A DNA stretch of 32,575 nt from Chara braunii (GCA_003427395.1 BFEA01000049.1:2634289-2666863); one strand, 5' to 3'. Positions 1 to 8,868 are shown, counted from the stretch's first letter. Notes: generated from the letters alone by a model not told the origin. Translations and numbers: made by a program.

Positions 1-675
1 GTTTGTACCCTGCACCCTAACACCCTCAAAGGAAAAGTCTGAAGGGTGAAAATGAGAATGAAAAATGAAGAAGTGCAGGTGCGCTGAAAACCGGACGTGG
101 TAGACTCTTCACCAAAACTGCAAAACTGTGAAAGAAAGAAGAACGCAGTAAGAGAAAAAAGATATTTGTGTCAATTTTTTATTTTATTTTTTTTCCCCTC
201 CCTCTGCCTATCAGTTTTCCTTTTCTGCTTTGCTCTTCCTTGTGTTTAACACCTCTTCCTTCACTCTGCCTCTTTCCCATAGCGTGCAAGTGTGCTGGTA
301 TGGAATAGGGGCATGGGGGCAGCTCGCGCTCAACTTCATCAACGTGGCGAGCCTTGTTCGTTAGAGGCACGGTGGAGGAGGCGTTAAGAAGACTGAGAAA
401 CTGAATGATTTCAATGTGTCTTTGTTTTTTATTTGTATCAATGTGTCTTTGTTTTTTATTTTTATCACTTGTTCAGTGTAATTTGTTTTTGTAAAACACT
501 AAAAGAAATAAGAATACAGTGAAACAAAGAATAAGAGGACACTGTTTTGTGTCATTCTGGTTTGTCTGTCTCTTTGCCTGTCTGTCCTTTCATTTTTATT
601 TTCTTCGTTCATCTTATTCTTCTTCTACTTCACGTGCTTACGCTCTTAGTCAATAGTTCTGTGACAATATATATG
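1..675 (+). repeat. Penelope-like 3' tail, orphan copy (T1, A-type)
   Basis: This non-coding stretch matches the sequences downstream of Penelope copy A (5907-6660) and of the fragment at 25329. It opens inside the tail, so the element body lies outside the window. It holds the pyrimidine-rich run, the conserved core near 315-360 with the short hairpin GCTCGC/GCGAGC, and ends at about 662-672 in GACAATATATA, like the other tails. The short frames here are shared by chance with other tails and are not treated as genes. Confidence 0.75.
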
Positions 676-1490
676 CGGACGTTGCTAGTTGTCTGCGTTT
701 GCAGATCGAACGGCGAGCGTCGGGCCTGTACAACCAGGCGATTCTTCAATTGAATCTTCAATTGATGTATAGATTGCGTATTGTCAATCTGCGTTCTGCA
801 TTCTGCCCCCTGTTCTCTCATTGATTCCTGAATCCTTTCAGGGGTTGTATTTCATTCGGCGGGCTCTCTAATAACTTGCTACTTTGTGATTCTTTTCTTT
901 ATATTTGGACAATACTAGCCCTATGAGGTGTTTGATCTGGTATGTTGCTTGGTGCTACGGTTTTGTTATTGTGTAAGGTATTGTGCACATAAGGACTGTG
1001 GTGGCAGTCACTGCAAGGACACAGGTTGTAACCCTTTTCCTGTGTAGTGGGTATAGTTACGGCCCACCTAAGGTTAGCCAAACCCGGGTGGTAGCCCCCT
1101 TGCCCATCTCACCTCTTCGTATCGCACTCTTTCGTGTAATCCTCACACATTAATAAAGCCTACAGGTTGGCTTGCTTTTGCTGAACTGACATTGTTGGTC
1201 TGTCGGTGCAAGGCTGTGAGCACTAGGATCACATTGGATCACACTAGGTCACGGCACACTCACCGGGGGATGCAAAATCATACCTGAAGCAACATTCTGT
1301 TGGCTCACTGCTAATGGTGAATACCATATGAACAGGACGGTGGCAGGATCAGTTCCCGAACTGGCCGCTGGGCCTAAAACCCTGCCTTTTTGTGCACCTC
1401 TTCGTCTCTTCTCTTACCAAAAAATGAAAAATTTCAAAAAAAATAAACGTTACGTTATGTTTAAACAAATGAATTCAACACAAAAGGATT
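676..1490. other. Unassigned intergenic stretch, possibly an old LTR
   Basis: No convincing coding region is visible. An AATAAA-type signal lies near 1151, followed by a short run resembling an LTR R/U5 part, and near 1228-1250 there is a short repeat of GGATCACA. It could be a decayed solo LTR, or 5' untranslated sequence of Penelope copy A, which starts just after. I cannot define ends or target duplications. Confidence 0.3.
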
Positions 1491-1655
1491 AATCAGGGGA
1501 TTCTCATGAAGTTTCCTGCTATTGGCATGGTAGGCGTAGTTGCAAGCAACATAGGTCAGGGAATCCTTGGTAGATTTCCTGTTGACATTGCATTAGACAC
1601 GGTGGATCAGGGAATTGTTGGGAGATTTCCTATCAACATTACTTTAGGTATAGTT
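1491..1655 (+). repeat. Three 17-residue repeats at the N-terminus of copy A
   Basis: Three successive units begin NQGIL, GQGIL and DQGIV (about 1491, 1554 and 1605). Each is followed by a [KR]FP motif and a short hydrophobic stretch; the last two units are 51 bp each. They lie in the same frame as the GIY-YIG domain and suggest a repeated N-terminal extension. Copies B and C do not show it because both begin further downstream. Confidence 0.5.
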
Positions 1656-2425
1656 TCTCATAATAATCATCGAATCTTCTCTTCTTTTTCCTCCCAACCT
1701 CATCTACACGTCAATTCCACACGCCGCGTTGATTGGATTCGGCATCTTCGCTGGAATACTGACCTCTACTCTATAGGCACTTGGCGCAAGAGGCAATTGC
1801 AACAACTTAACACGGCGATTCAAACAGAGCATTTCGAATTGCAGTTCACAGGCATTGATCAGTAGGCACTGCAACCAAGTATGGACCCTCTCTCTATCCA
1901 GGGAGTGATCTATGCCATCGTTCATATTCCCTCTAGGCGTCTTTACATAGGTCAGACTATGCACTCCTCGCATCAACGTTTGCAGGAACATGGCATGTTC
2001 GTCGTTCTGCTGCGGAGTTTCGGCATCGCCAGCTCTACAGTGTAATGTCTTGTCTAAACCCCGTCAATTTTGCAGTCTGGCCCTTGGAACGTATTGACCC
2101 GACCCTTTACCATACACCGCAAGGTCTTGTTGACTGTAACCTTTTTCGACGGGCTGCTACGACATGGGAAGCCTATTGGGTGCGCCGGTTGCGGACTCTT
2201 CATCCAACTGATCTCAACGTTGTCCTGCCGCTTGCTCGCCTGCCTGCAAGAAGACGACAACGTCGTCCTCATCGGTGGACACAGACAGNCCCTCGTCCGT
2301 CAGACCATCAACAGCCCCAGCCTATTGATTTGCGTTCAGGCCCCGACTTTCAAGTCCGGTCTGCATCGCACAATCTTCTCTCACAGGCTGCTGCTGGCAA
2401 TTCTCGAACATCACGGGCCCGCTGA
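1506..2425 (+). pseudogene. Copy A N-terminal extension and GIY-YIG endonuclease domain
   Basis: The GIY-YIG nuclease would nick target DNA so that the reverse transcriptase can prime on it. The frame from 1506 runs through one in-frame TAG (1863) into MDPLSIQGVIYAIVH at 1881, then LYIGQT, giving the two signature halves (IYAIV and YIG). HQRLQEH supplies the conserved Arg and His. A frameshift at about 1985-2000 moves the domain to the frame of 2045-2425, where WPLERIDP, the conserved Glu region (TWEAYWVRRL) and the Asn region (DLNVVLP) follow. All signature residues appear present, unlike in copy B. After this comes a Pro/Gln-rich stretch cut short near 2420. There is an N at 2289. The start at 1506 is uncertain because the element's 5' end is undefined. 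Confidence 0.75.
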
Positions 2426-2451
2426 AGCTCACCCAAGATTGCAAATACAGG

Positions 2452-2529
2452 CTCATTTGGACAACCCTACCTATGTTGTGCCTCTATCTGCTCATTTGGA
2501 CAACCCTACCTATGCTGTGCCTCTTGACT
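2452..2529 (+). repeat. 39-bp direct duplication at the internal deletion of copy A
   Basis: Two near-identical 39-bp units encode LDNPTYxVPL twice (about 2452-2490 and 2491-2529). The motif occurs once in copies B and C (LDGPTYTRP at about 8524). The repeat sits exactly where copy A lacks about 1 kb relative to them, so it probably arose with that deletion. Confidence 0.7.
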
Positions 2530-3838
2530 CTGTCGCAGATATAGTCGAACATCACGGGCTCTGAAATCATCGGTGGGGATATACACAGGAAGACACGCTG
2601 CCATATTTGTACTATGCACTTAAAGCGCACAAATCGTCCCTGGGCTTCGCAGTATTGTCGGCGTCACAGAGCGGAATAATCTATCCCTGTCGCAGCGATC
2701 TCGATCAACTGCGCCATCTGTTCATGCAGTCCACCATCGACCTCCCCACAAACCCTTGGCCAGTACTACCGTCGCTTCTGCCCGCCTCAGCGTTGCACTA
2801 CAAGGAGTGATTGAAACTCTCCGTGAGAAGGATAATTTGTTGTATCAGCAAAGCGGTGTGAGACGGTGCTGGATCGTGCAAGCGCTCAGGAGGTGATGCT
2901 TGATCTCAAACGTAGTTCATCTTCTCTTCGTGGCCATGCTCCTCGCACTGTTGATTTCACAACTGTGTATACCAATCCTCCTCATGACCGTATTTGTCAT
3001 AATGTATCAAAATCGGTTGAGGAAGCCTATACATATGCCTTACAACAGCACACACAGGGGCGCACACATCCTCCTACCCTTAACATGATTGTTAAAGGGC
3101 CCTGTCAAGGAGAGTGGACAGTTGATACCGGACCGAACACCTTGACCGTTTCCCAAATTCTTGAACACCTCGATTTCATTGTCACAAACATGTATCTTTA
3201 TGCAACGGACGACACCTTGCGACATCAGCTGATTGGCATCCCGATGGGGACTAATTCTGGTCCGGAGATAGCTAATTTGACGTTGTATTGGGATGAGGCT
3301 TGATTTGTTGATGACCTCCAACGGCGTGATCTTCGCGCAGCTCAACGGTATGCGTTCACATACCGCTTGATCGATGATGTTCTCTCATGGGGACATCTGC
3401 CACCACCGTCAGAGCACTATGGCCTCGAATGGAAGGAGACCACAAAGCCTGATGGCTCTTGCATATTCTTGGGTGCACGCCTCCAAGTCCACCCTGACGG
3501 TTCCCTGTGTACGAGTGTCTTTGACAAAGCAGCTGAATGGAATTTCCCTGTTATTCGTTATCCTAGTGCTACGTCTAACGTCCCAACACACCAGCCTGCG
3601 GGAGTGTTTACAGGCCAACTTACTAGGTTTGAGTATGTCTGCAACAATTGGTATGATTTCAAAATTGCAGCAGCGATGCTCACACGCCGCATGCTTTTTT
3701 GCGGGCACTCTCCAACAACGCTTGCGAAAGGATGGACTTCCTATATTCGTAAACGTCAACATAGGTACCCTGCCCACGTGACTTGCCTCTCCAGTTGGTT
3801 TCACAGCATGCTTCGATGGTCTATTCACCACCCGGTTT
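2530..3838 (+). pseudogene. Copy A reverse transcriptase domain
   Basis: Penelope-type RT that would copy the element RNA at the nicked target. RT1-like YLYYALKAHKSS lies at 2605-2640 in one frame; the rest is in the frame from 2866. Motif A is VDFTTVYTNPPHD (about 2950). The IPMGTNSGP box is near 3240. The catalytic pair is in YRLIDDVLSWG (Asp codons 3373-3378). Then come a thumb-like block with FPVIRYPSATSNVP and a basic end. An in-frame TGA at 3301 sits where copy B has Leu (DEALFVDD) and copy C has Arg, so it is a nonsense mutation. The IPMG box and the SNxP block match the Naiad/Chlamys RT type. Confidence 0.85.
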
Positions 3839-4780
3839 CTCAGGTATCCACACACTGTCCTCGGACTACGCCTGTCACAGCCCCTTCTTCATTACCGACA
3901 CCTGTCACACCTATCACAACCTCTTCCATGTCGTTTGTGACCATGGCTGCCCCTTTTCGGTTCACAACCTCTTCCTCGTCGGCCTTGGTTGCTTCTACGA
4001 TTGATTTTGCGGGAGCAACTCGATCCGCAACTGCTGTGTTGCCCTTGGTCTCGGTGTGTTCCTCCATGGCATCCGTGGCCACCACAGTTGCTATGTCGCC
4101 CTTGGTCTTGGTGTGTTCCTCCATGGCATCCGTGCTCATGCCTGCATTACCACCTGCACAGTCCCCTCTTCGGGTCTCACCTACGACTGCCCCCCCTGTC
4201 TCTGCTTCAGCCACTTCACCACCCCTGACTTCATCACCCCTGACCTCATCACCCCTGACTTCATCACCTCTGACTTCATCCCCCCCGTCTTCACCGCCGT
4301 TATTTCCCCTGGTTTTATCTCCGTTTGTTACCCACCTTCCGGTTACTCTATCACCCTTGTCTTCACCACTCCTACCTCCCCTGGTTTTGTCTCCATCCGT
4401 TACCCCTCTTCCTAATCCACAAATCACTTCGTCCACACAGACTCAGACATCATGTTCTGCCCCGACAGAAAGCCTACTTCGTCGTCCTAGACGCCGGCTT
4501 CGGCCTACTTCCCAACCTCAACTTACTCCCCTTTCCTCCATCTCTGTTCTTGGACAAAGAAGAACCCGTTCATTCTCCCCACCATGGCCCTCCCCAACAT
4601 CCCGTCCCCGTTTTTCGCCGCCCCAAGCATCCTTACCACGCCTGCGACGCTCTTTGACTGCGGACCTTTCTGCAACGCGGCAAACACAAAACATGAGGGA
4701 TGATGGTGAGGGACCATCCGAGGATGAACTTGGCAAGGGGACTGTAGGAGATTCTGTAGAAATCCGCCTGACTGGCCTCC
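3839..4780 (+). other. Copy A Ser/Thr/Pro-rich linker with internal repeats
   Basis: This is in frame with the RT. It contains a 57-bp duplication (units starting 4041 and 4098) and four 15-bp units encoding SPLTS at about 4217-4280. It then turns Arg/Pro-rich (RRPRRRLRP) and ends with an acidic patch (DDGEGPSEDELGKG, about 4695-4740). No fold is recognisable. Copies B and C carry a different 15-bp repeat at the same place in the protein. The long open frame on the minus strand (3840-4436) is an echo of this repetitive composition. Confidence 0.65.
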
Positions 4781-4781
4781 A

Positions 4782-5190
4782 CCGAATCGGTGTGGCCTCG
4801 CTGCTACTAACATATGCCTACAAGCCTATCGTCAGGAACCATATACTCACTCTGATTTCTTGGCCATTGCTTCCGATCTTGATGCTCAGGAACGTGAGTT
4901 ATATGGCGATAACCCGACTTTGCATCCCCCGCAAGATAGTAATTACACTCCACATGGGGGATTCAATATCTCTGTTTTGGAGACTGCTTTGATAAGGCGC
5001 CAACTTGACATGCAGCGTGCCCCTTCGGGTGGCACCACTGTTCGCACGTTTGTGCCTATATTCTACATGCTTCTGGCCACCACACCGCTCTTGTTTGTGC
5101 CTCTGCTTCTTGGGAATTATGGAATGGCGGTGCTATGGTGCAAACTATTACTGCCATCTGTGATCTCGTGCGTAATTACCCTAACCTGCA
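4782..5190 (+). pseudogene. Copy A Josephin-like cysteine peptidase domain
   Basis: Read across one frameshift (about 5025-5045). A putative nucleophile Cys (codon 4791-4793) lies in RCGLAATNICLQ, then YTHSDFLAIASDLDA, then NYTPHGGFNISVLETAL, then GHHTALVCAS with a His at 5078-5080, and SWELWN with Asn at 5123-5125. Trp is 11 and Asn 15 residues after that His, which is the His-Trp-Asn spacing I know for Josephin deubiquitinases. Cys to His is about 96 residues, close to that family. The GGFxIxVL segment also resembles the Josephin segment before the second half. The same block is recognisable in copies B and C. Other papain-fold peptidases such as OTU are possible. No activity can be claimed for this broken copy. 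Confidence 0.55.
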
Positions 5191-5205
5191 ACTGTTCTAG
5201 GTCAT

Positions 5206-5460
5206 TGACTGTATGGGTACCTCGTGTACTTCCATGCCCGCCTCTACGCCTATCTCTGTGCCTGCCTCCATACCTGTCTCTGTGCCTGTTTCTGTGCCTG
5301 TCTCCTTCCATATTATTGACCCTATGGGTACCTCATGTACTTTCGTCCCCGCCTCTGCACTTGTCTCTATGCCTGCCTCCACACCTGTCTCCATACCTAT
5401 TTGTGTCTATTTCCGTGCCTACCTCCATGTCTGTCACCGTGCCTACTTTAGTCTTCATTC
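5206..5460 (+). repeat. Copy A low-complexity Pro/Val/Ser repeats
   Basis: Imperfect short repeats of the GCCTGCCTCC / ACCTGTCTCTGT type; in one frame they read as runs of VPASxPVSVP. A longer unit (from MGTSCT) occurs twice, at about 5213 and 5327. They separate the peptidase-like and Cys-rich domains. Copies B and C do not have this insertion. Confidence 0.7.
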
Positions 5461-5483
5461 CCCCACATGCTGCACTAACACCT

Positions 5484-5906
5484 TGTGACCTCCTTCTTTA
5501 TGAGATCACTGACACAATTACACTTGGTTGTGGAAAGCATCGACTTTGTTGACATCTCTACAACCGTATAATTTTTCGGGCCCGATGTCGGCAGGGATGC
5601 CACCTGTATCCGGATTGTGAACATCCTCTACATCTTGATGCAGTATGTCCCATCTGTGCCTGCGGGCGCTATAGCGAATGTGCACTTAACTGTGATGGTG
5701 AATGCCCCACAATCGTCATGGCCTGCAACCGGCATGCCCTCTGTCGTGCATGCTTCAGAGGTATGGTTAATGCTAGCCGCCCAGGCTCCTGCTGTGACGA
5801 AGTTGCTTACCTGAATGGTTTTCGTCCTGTAGATCAGCGGGAGGGCTGCTACCATCGCCCGCATCCTTATGACAGTTATCCTATCTGTCGTGAGGGTCTT
5901 ACTTAG
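5484..5906 (+). pseudogene. Copy A C-terminal Cys/His-rich (RING-like) modules
   Basis: The last part of the element protein, ending in TAG at 5904. Module one begins CDLLLYEITD and has GCGKHRLC; a TGA near 5550 follows it. Module two has CPICACGRYSEC, then ACNRHALCRACF, then a CC pair and a final HPYDSYPIC. The C-x2-H-x2-C-x2-C arrangement in the centre is RING-like, and two such modules sit in tandem. The role could be RNA/DNA binding or ubiquitin ligation; the sequence alone does not decide. Confidence 0.6.
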
Positions 5907-6660
5907 ACGTACCTTGCACCCTGACAAAAATGTGCAGGTGCGCTGAAAAGAGTGTACAAGAATGTGCAAAGGTGGGAAACCCTTCACTAAAACTGCAAAA
6001 CAATGAAGAATGCAGTAAAAGAAGAACATAAGCTTGTGTCATTTTACTTTGTTTGCACCCTAATACCCTCAAAGGAAAAGTCTTAAGGGTGAAAATGAGA
6101 ATGAAAAATGAAGAAGTGCAGGTGCGCTGAAAACCGAACGTGGTAGACTCTTCACCAAAACTGCAAAACTGTGAAAGAAAGAAGAATGCAATAAAAGAAA
6201 GAAGATATTTGTGTCAATTTTTTTTATTTTTTATTTTTCCTCCCTCTGCCTATCAGTTTTCCTTTTCTGCCCCGCTCTTCCTTGTGTTTAACACCTCTTC
6301 CTTCACTTTGCCTCTTTCCCATTGCGTGCAAGTGTGGTGTTATGGCATAGGGGATGGGGGCAGCTCGCGCTCAACTTCATCAACGTGGCGAGCCTTGTAC
6401 GTTAGAGGCACGGTGGAGGAGGCGTTAAGAAGACTGAGAAACTGAATGATTTCAATGTGTCTATGTTTTTTATTTTTATCCCTTGTTCAGTGTAATTTTT
6501 TTTTGTAAAACACTGAGAGAAATAAGAATAAAGTGAAACAAAGAATAAGAGGACATTGTTTTGTGTTATTCTGGTTTGTCTGTCTCTTTGCCTATCTGTC
6601 CTTTCATTTTTCTTTTCTTCGTTCATCTTATTTTTCTTCTACTTCACGTGCTATATATAA
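5907..6660 (+). repeat. Penelope tail T2 (A-type)
   Basis: The 3' untranslated tail of copy A. It begins with two diverged tandem units of about 150 bp, each with the GTGCGCTGAAAA / CTTCACxAAAACTGCAAAAC elements (starts about 5908 and 6048). Then come a pyrimidine-rich run, the conserved hairpin core at about 6356-6400 and a T-rich end entering a TA tract. It aligns to T1 (1-675) and T5 (25379-26098). Confidence 0.75.
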
Positions 6661-6671
6661 ATATATATATG

Positions 6672-6706
<35 letters not shown>
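6655..6706. repeat. TA-rich microsatellite
   Basis: Nearly pure TA dinucleotide tract between tail T2 and the inverted repeat. A second TA tract lies at about 6892-6916, directly before copy B. Confidence 0.9.
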
Positions 6707-6707
6707 C

Positions 6708-6875
6708 GTCAAATAGAACTGCCCGGTAAACCGTAGGCAGAGAGGGAGAAGAGGACATATATATATATTGTCCTGATGAGTCGGTTAAACTCCAATGAAA
6801 CAATTTGTCACAACCCCTCGTTTGTTGTCCTCTTCTCCCTCTCTCCCTACGGTTTACCGGGCAGCACTGTTTGAC
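6708..6875. repeat. 50-bp inverted repeat with hammerhead core in the loop
   Basis: Arms at 6708-6757 and 6826-6875 are reverse complements at 46 of 50 positions by manual alignment. The 68-nt spacer holds the hammerhead-like core at 6768-6813. The right-arm sequence recurs alone at about 31507-31560 and 32178-32232, and part of the left-arm orientation at about 13522-13552, so this is a mobile module and not a chance palindrome. Confidence 0.85.
6768..6813 (+). ncRNA. Hammerhead-ribozyme-like motif 1
   Basis: CTGATGAG (6773-6780), a stem-II segment TCGG...CCAA (6781-6794, with a C-A mismatch), GAAA (6797-6800), then a 3-bp stem III ACA/TGT around ATT, and the cleavage triplet GTC ending at 6809. 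TTGT (6768-6771) can pair with ACAA (6810-6813) as stem I, with one unpaired C. Hammerhead ribozymes with very short stem III are known from Penelope-like elements. The weak stem II suggests this copy may be inactive or slow. Confidence 0.65.
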
Positions 6876-6934
6876 TATATATATCATCAAACAAAATATA
6901 TATATATGTATATATACAACCCTTTGAACCAGGT

Positions 6935-7339
6935 ATGGACCCCCTCACTATTCGAGGAGTGATTTATGCAATTGTTCATTTGCCTTCTGGATGTTTTTAT
7001 GTTCGACAGACGATGCATTATGCACATCAACAACCGCAAGAGCATTCGCAGACTCGACGCTCTTCTTCTGCTTTTCGCCATCGCCATCTCTACCGTGCAA
7101 TGTGTGGGCAACCAGCATTCAACTTTGCGGTTTGGCCCTTGGAATGCATCGATCCCACACTTCATCATACGTCTGAAGGTTTTGTTGATCATGCCCTCTT
7201 TCGACGGGCTGTTGCACCCCGCGAGGGTTTTTGGGTTCGGAAACTTCAAACTCTTCACCTCGTTGGGTTCAATGCAGTCCTTCCAATGGCTAGACTGTCG
7301 TCTCCACGACGACACTTTCGCTCTCATCGTTGGACATAA
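6935..7339 (+). pseudogene. Copy B GIY-YIG endonuclease domain, degenerate
   Basis: An uninterrupted frame begins MDPLTIRGVIYAIVH. The second signature half reads FYVRQT, so the Gly of YIG is Arg. The Arg that precedes QEH in copy A is Gln or Pro here (HQQPQEH). Downstream conservation is good: NFAVWPLECIDP, the Glu block PREGFWVRKL and the Asn block GFNAVLP. So the fold is recognisable but two usual active-site positions are changed. Compared with copy A, the N-terminal extension is missing; TA repeats come immediately upstream. Confidence 0.75.
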
Positions 7340-7640
7340 ATGGGCCCTCGTCCCTTTGCTCCTCAGCGCCCTCTACCTCCCCATGCCTGGGCTCCTCCTG
7401 TTTCCCTCCCTACCACATCTATTGTTGCTCCATCCGTTCTTGCACAGACCGATCTTTCTCACACAGCACCCCTTTTACCAACACCCGTTGGCTCTGATGT
7501 TGCATCCCTTTTATCAACACCCCCTCACTATTTACCACTCTTGCCAACACCTTCGTTTAGGTCCTTTGTTGTTGCTCTTCGTCCGGGTCCCGAACTTGTA
7601 ATTCATACCTCGCTGGATCACCTCCTCAGTGAAATTGCTT
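7340..7640 (+). other. Copy B Pro/Leu-rich linker
   Basis: Open in the GIY-YIG frame beyond 7339, and rich in Pro, Ser and Leu, with repeated LLPTP motifs. The nucleotide repeats (CACCCC with CACTATTTACCACTCTTG) match copy C at about 26490-26550. No domain is recognised. Confidence 0.6.
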
Positions 7641-8532
7641 CGTTAATTGCTGTCATGTCAAGGCTGATATTGAGCAAGCAGCACCATCGGGTACGACTTT
7701 TGCAATGGCTTTACAATCTGTCTCCAATGCAGACATGGCAACAGACATTCAAGAACTTGAACGCCTCATCCGAAAATCCCAGCATACCCGCCAACGTTAC
7801 ACAACACGACCTCGTGACCCATTTACTGGCCACATCAAGGTCGTACATGCGGATGAGGTAGTTCGTGCTACGAACCCGCGCCATATGTTACAATTGCCGG
7901 ATGTAGTTGCATTGCACCCCGACCCTCAAGCAGCCACGCATGTTCCTGTATGTGACAAATTGATGCCACCCACGAGTGTCCAGTTTTGTAACTTCACTGA
8001 TGTGGCCTTGAGTGTTACTCTTGCCATGACCTTACCCGACTCCTCTAATTGCGAATGCCGTAGAGCCTTTCCACATTGTTTTGATCTTGTGGATGGCCAT
8101 ATTGTGTCTGTTGACTACAATTATTTACTACAATATCATCTCCGATGATAGCCTTCGCAAGCTTTTTCAAGAAGGCTCGAAGTATCGGTTGAATCGCGAA
8201 ACTGTCGATGTGCTCCAGGTACTGGCAATTGGACTAGACGAGTACATTGCCAATTACAAAAGGTTGTTGGTCGGACATTCTCGATCAACTTCTTTCTCGT
8301 CTCTTTCTCAGAAGTTGACAGTTGGCGTTCTTNAGTCCTTGCGCATTGTCAATCCAATGCATCTTCGTTCTCCAATCATGTGAGCCAGCCACGGTCACTC
8401 TGTTCTACACATGCCTCCTTGCACCATCTTCAACAACACTTTGCCATTGTCCCTGTGGACAAAACATCACACAAATTGGCAATTTGCTGCAAGAATTGGT
8501 ATTTGTTTCATCTCTCTACCCCTTTGGACGGT
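7641..8532 (+). pseudogene. Copy B CxC region upstream of RT
   Basis: A conserved segment shared with copy C: LERLIRKSQHTRQRY, RDPFTGHIKVVHADEV, then SNCECRRAFPHC with the CEC pair at 8050-8058, then GHIVSVDYNYLL. After a frameshift at about 8130 it continues as SDDSLRKLFQEGSKYRLN. A CxC motif followed by GHxxSxD and a [FL]xxGxKYRxN block is, to my knowledge, typical of the region before the RT in Naiad-type elements. The tract from 8087 is identical to copy C and holds an N at 8333, so the frameshift may not be independently verified in both copies. Confidence 0.6.
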
Positions 8533-8747
8533 CCCACTTATACTCGTCCTCAAGAGTCCGTTGCTGATGTCCTTGACCACATGCAGTGTGGAATCACCAT
8601 TGGGGTTACACCCACACCGATACCCTACCTTACCTTTACTATGTACTCAAAGCTCACAAGTCTCCTCCAACTCTTCACAACATTCTTGGAGTAACAACAC
8701 AAAATAACATTGTTGTTCCACCGCGTGCTCCCCCTCGTCCAACAATT
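8087..8747 (+). repeat. 661-bp tract identical to 27089-27749
   Basis: By manual comparison every base, and the N at 8333, match the tract at offset 19002. The first differences are 8086 versus 27088 and 8748 versus 27750. The flanking parts of copies B and C differ at many positions. Confidence 0.85.
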
Positions 8748-8868
8748 CGCACCATTCATGAACGGCCTCCTCACAAATCCTTGGCTAGCACAGCAACTAC
8801 TTCGTCGTATCTCAGCGTTGCTTTGCAAGGAGCGATCTCTACTCTTCGCGAGAAAGACACTGAGCTCT
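8533..8868 (+). pseudogene. Copy B RT, N-terminal part before the insertion
   Basis: From ESVADVLDHM through LPYLYYVLKAHKSPP (RT1-like block), GVTTQNN, and a linker to LREKDTELx at 8868, where the insertion starts. The sequence resumes at 10193 with YQEVGVRLCW, exactly as copy C reads without a break near 27865-27885. Confidence 0.7.

Larger units (their letters stand above)
1491..6660 (+). mobile_element. Penelope-like retroelement copy A (with 3' tail)
   Basis: Near full-length but decayed. In order: N-terminal extension, GIY-YIG nuclease, shortened linker, reverse transcriptase, Ser/Thr/Pro-rich linker, Josephin-like peptidase, a second low-complexity linker, Cys/His-rich C-terminus ending in TAG at 5904, then tail T2. 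The nuclease-before-RT order is that of the Naiad/Chlamys clade rather than canonical Penelope elements, where GIY-YIG follows the RT. Compared with copies B and C it lacks about 1 kb between the Pro-rich linker and the RT, including the CxC region. Its coding sequence is clearly diverged from B and C, so it represents a second subfamily. Several frameshifts and an in-frame TGA at 3301 make it non-functional as it stands. Confidence 0.85.

Noticed and set aside
3301-3303. In-frame TGA in copy A RT as a possible selenocysteine codon
   Set aside because: Copies B and C have Leu and Arg at this position, no Cys, and no recoding structure is evident. A nonsense mutation is simpler.
3840-4436. 198-residue open frame on the minus strand
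   Set aside because: It mirrors the Ser/Thr/Pro-rich repeats of the RT-frame linker and has only repetitive Gly/Glu/Asp/Val content.
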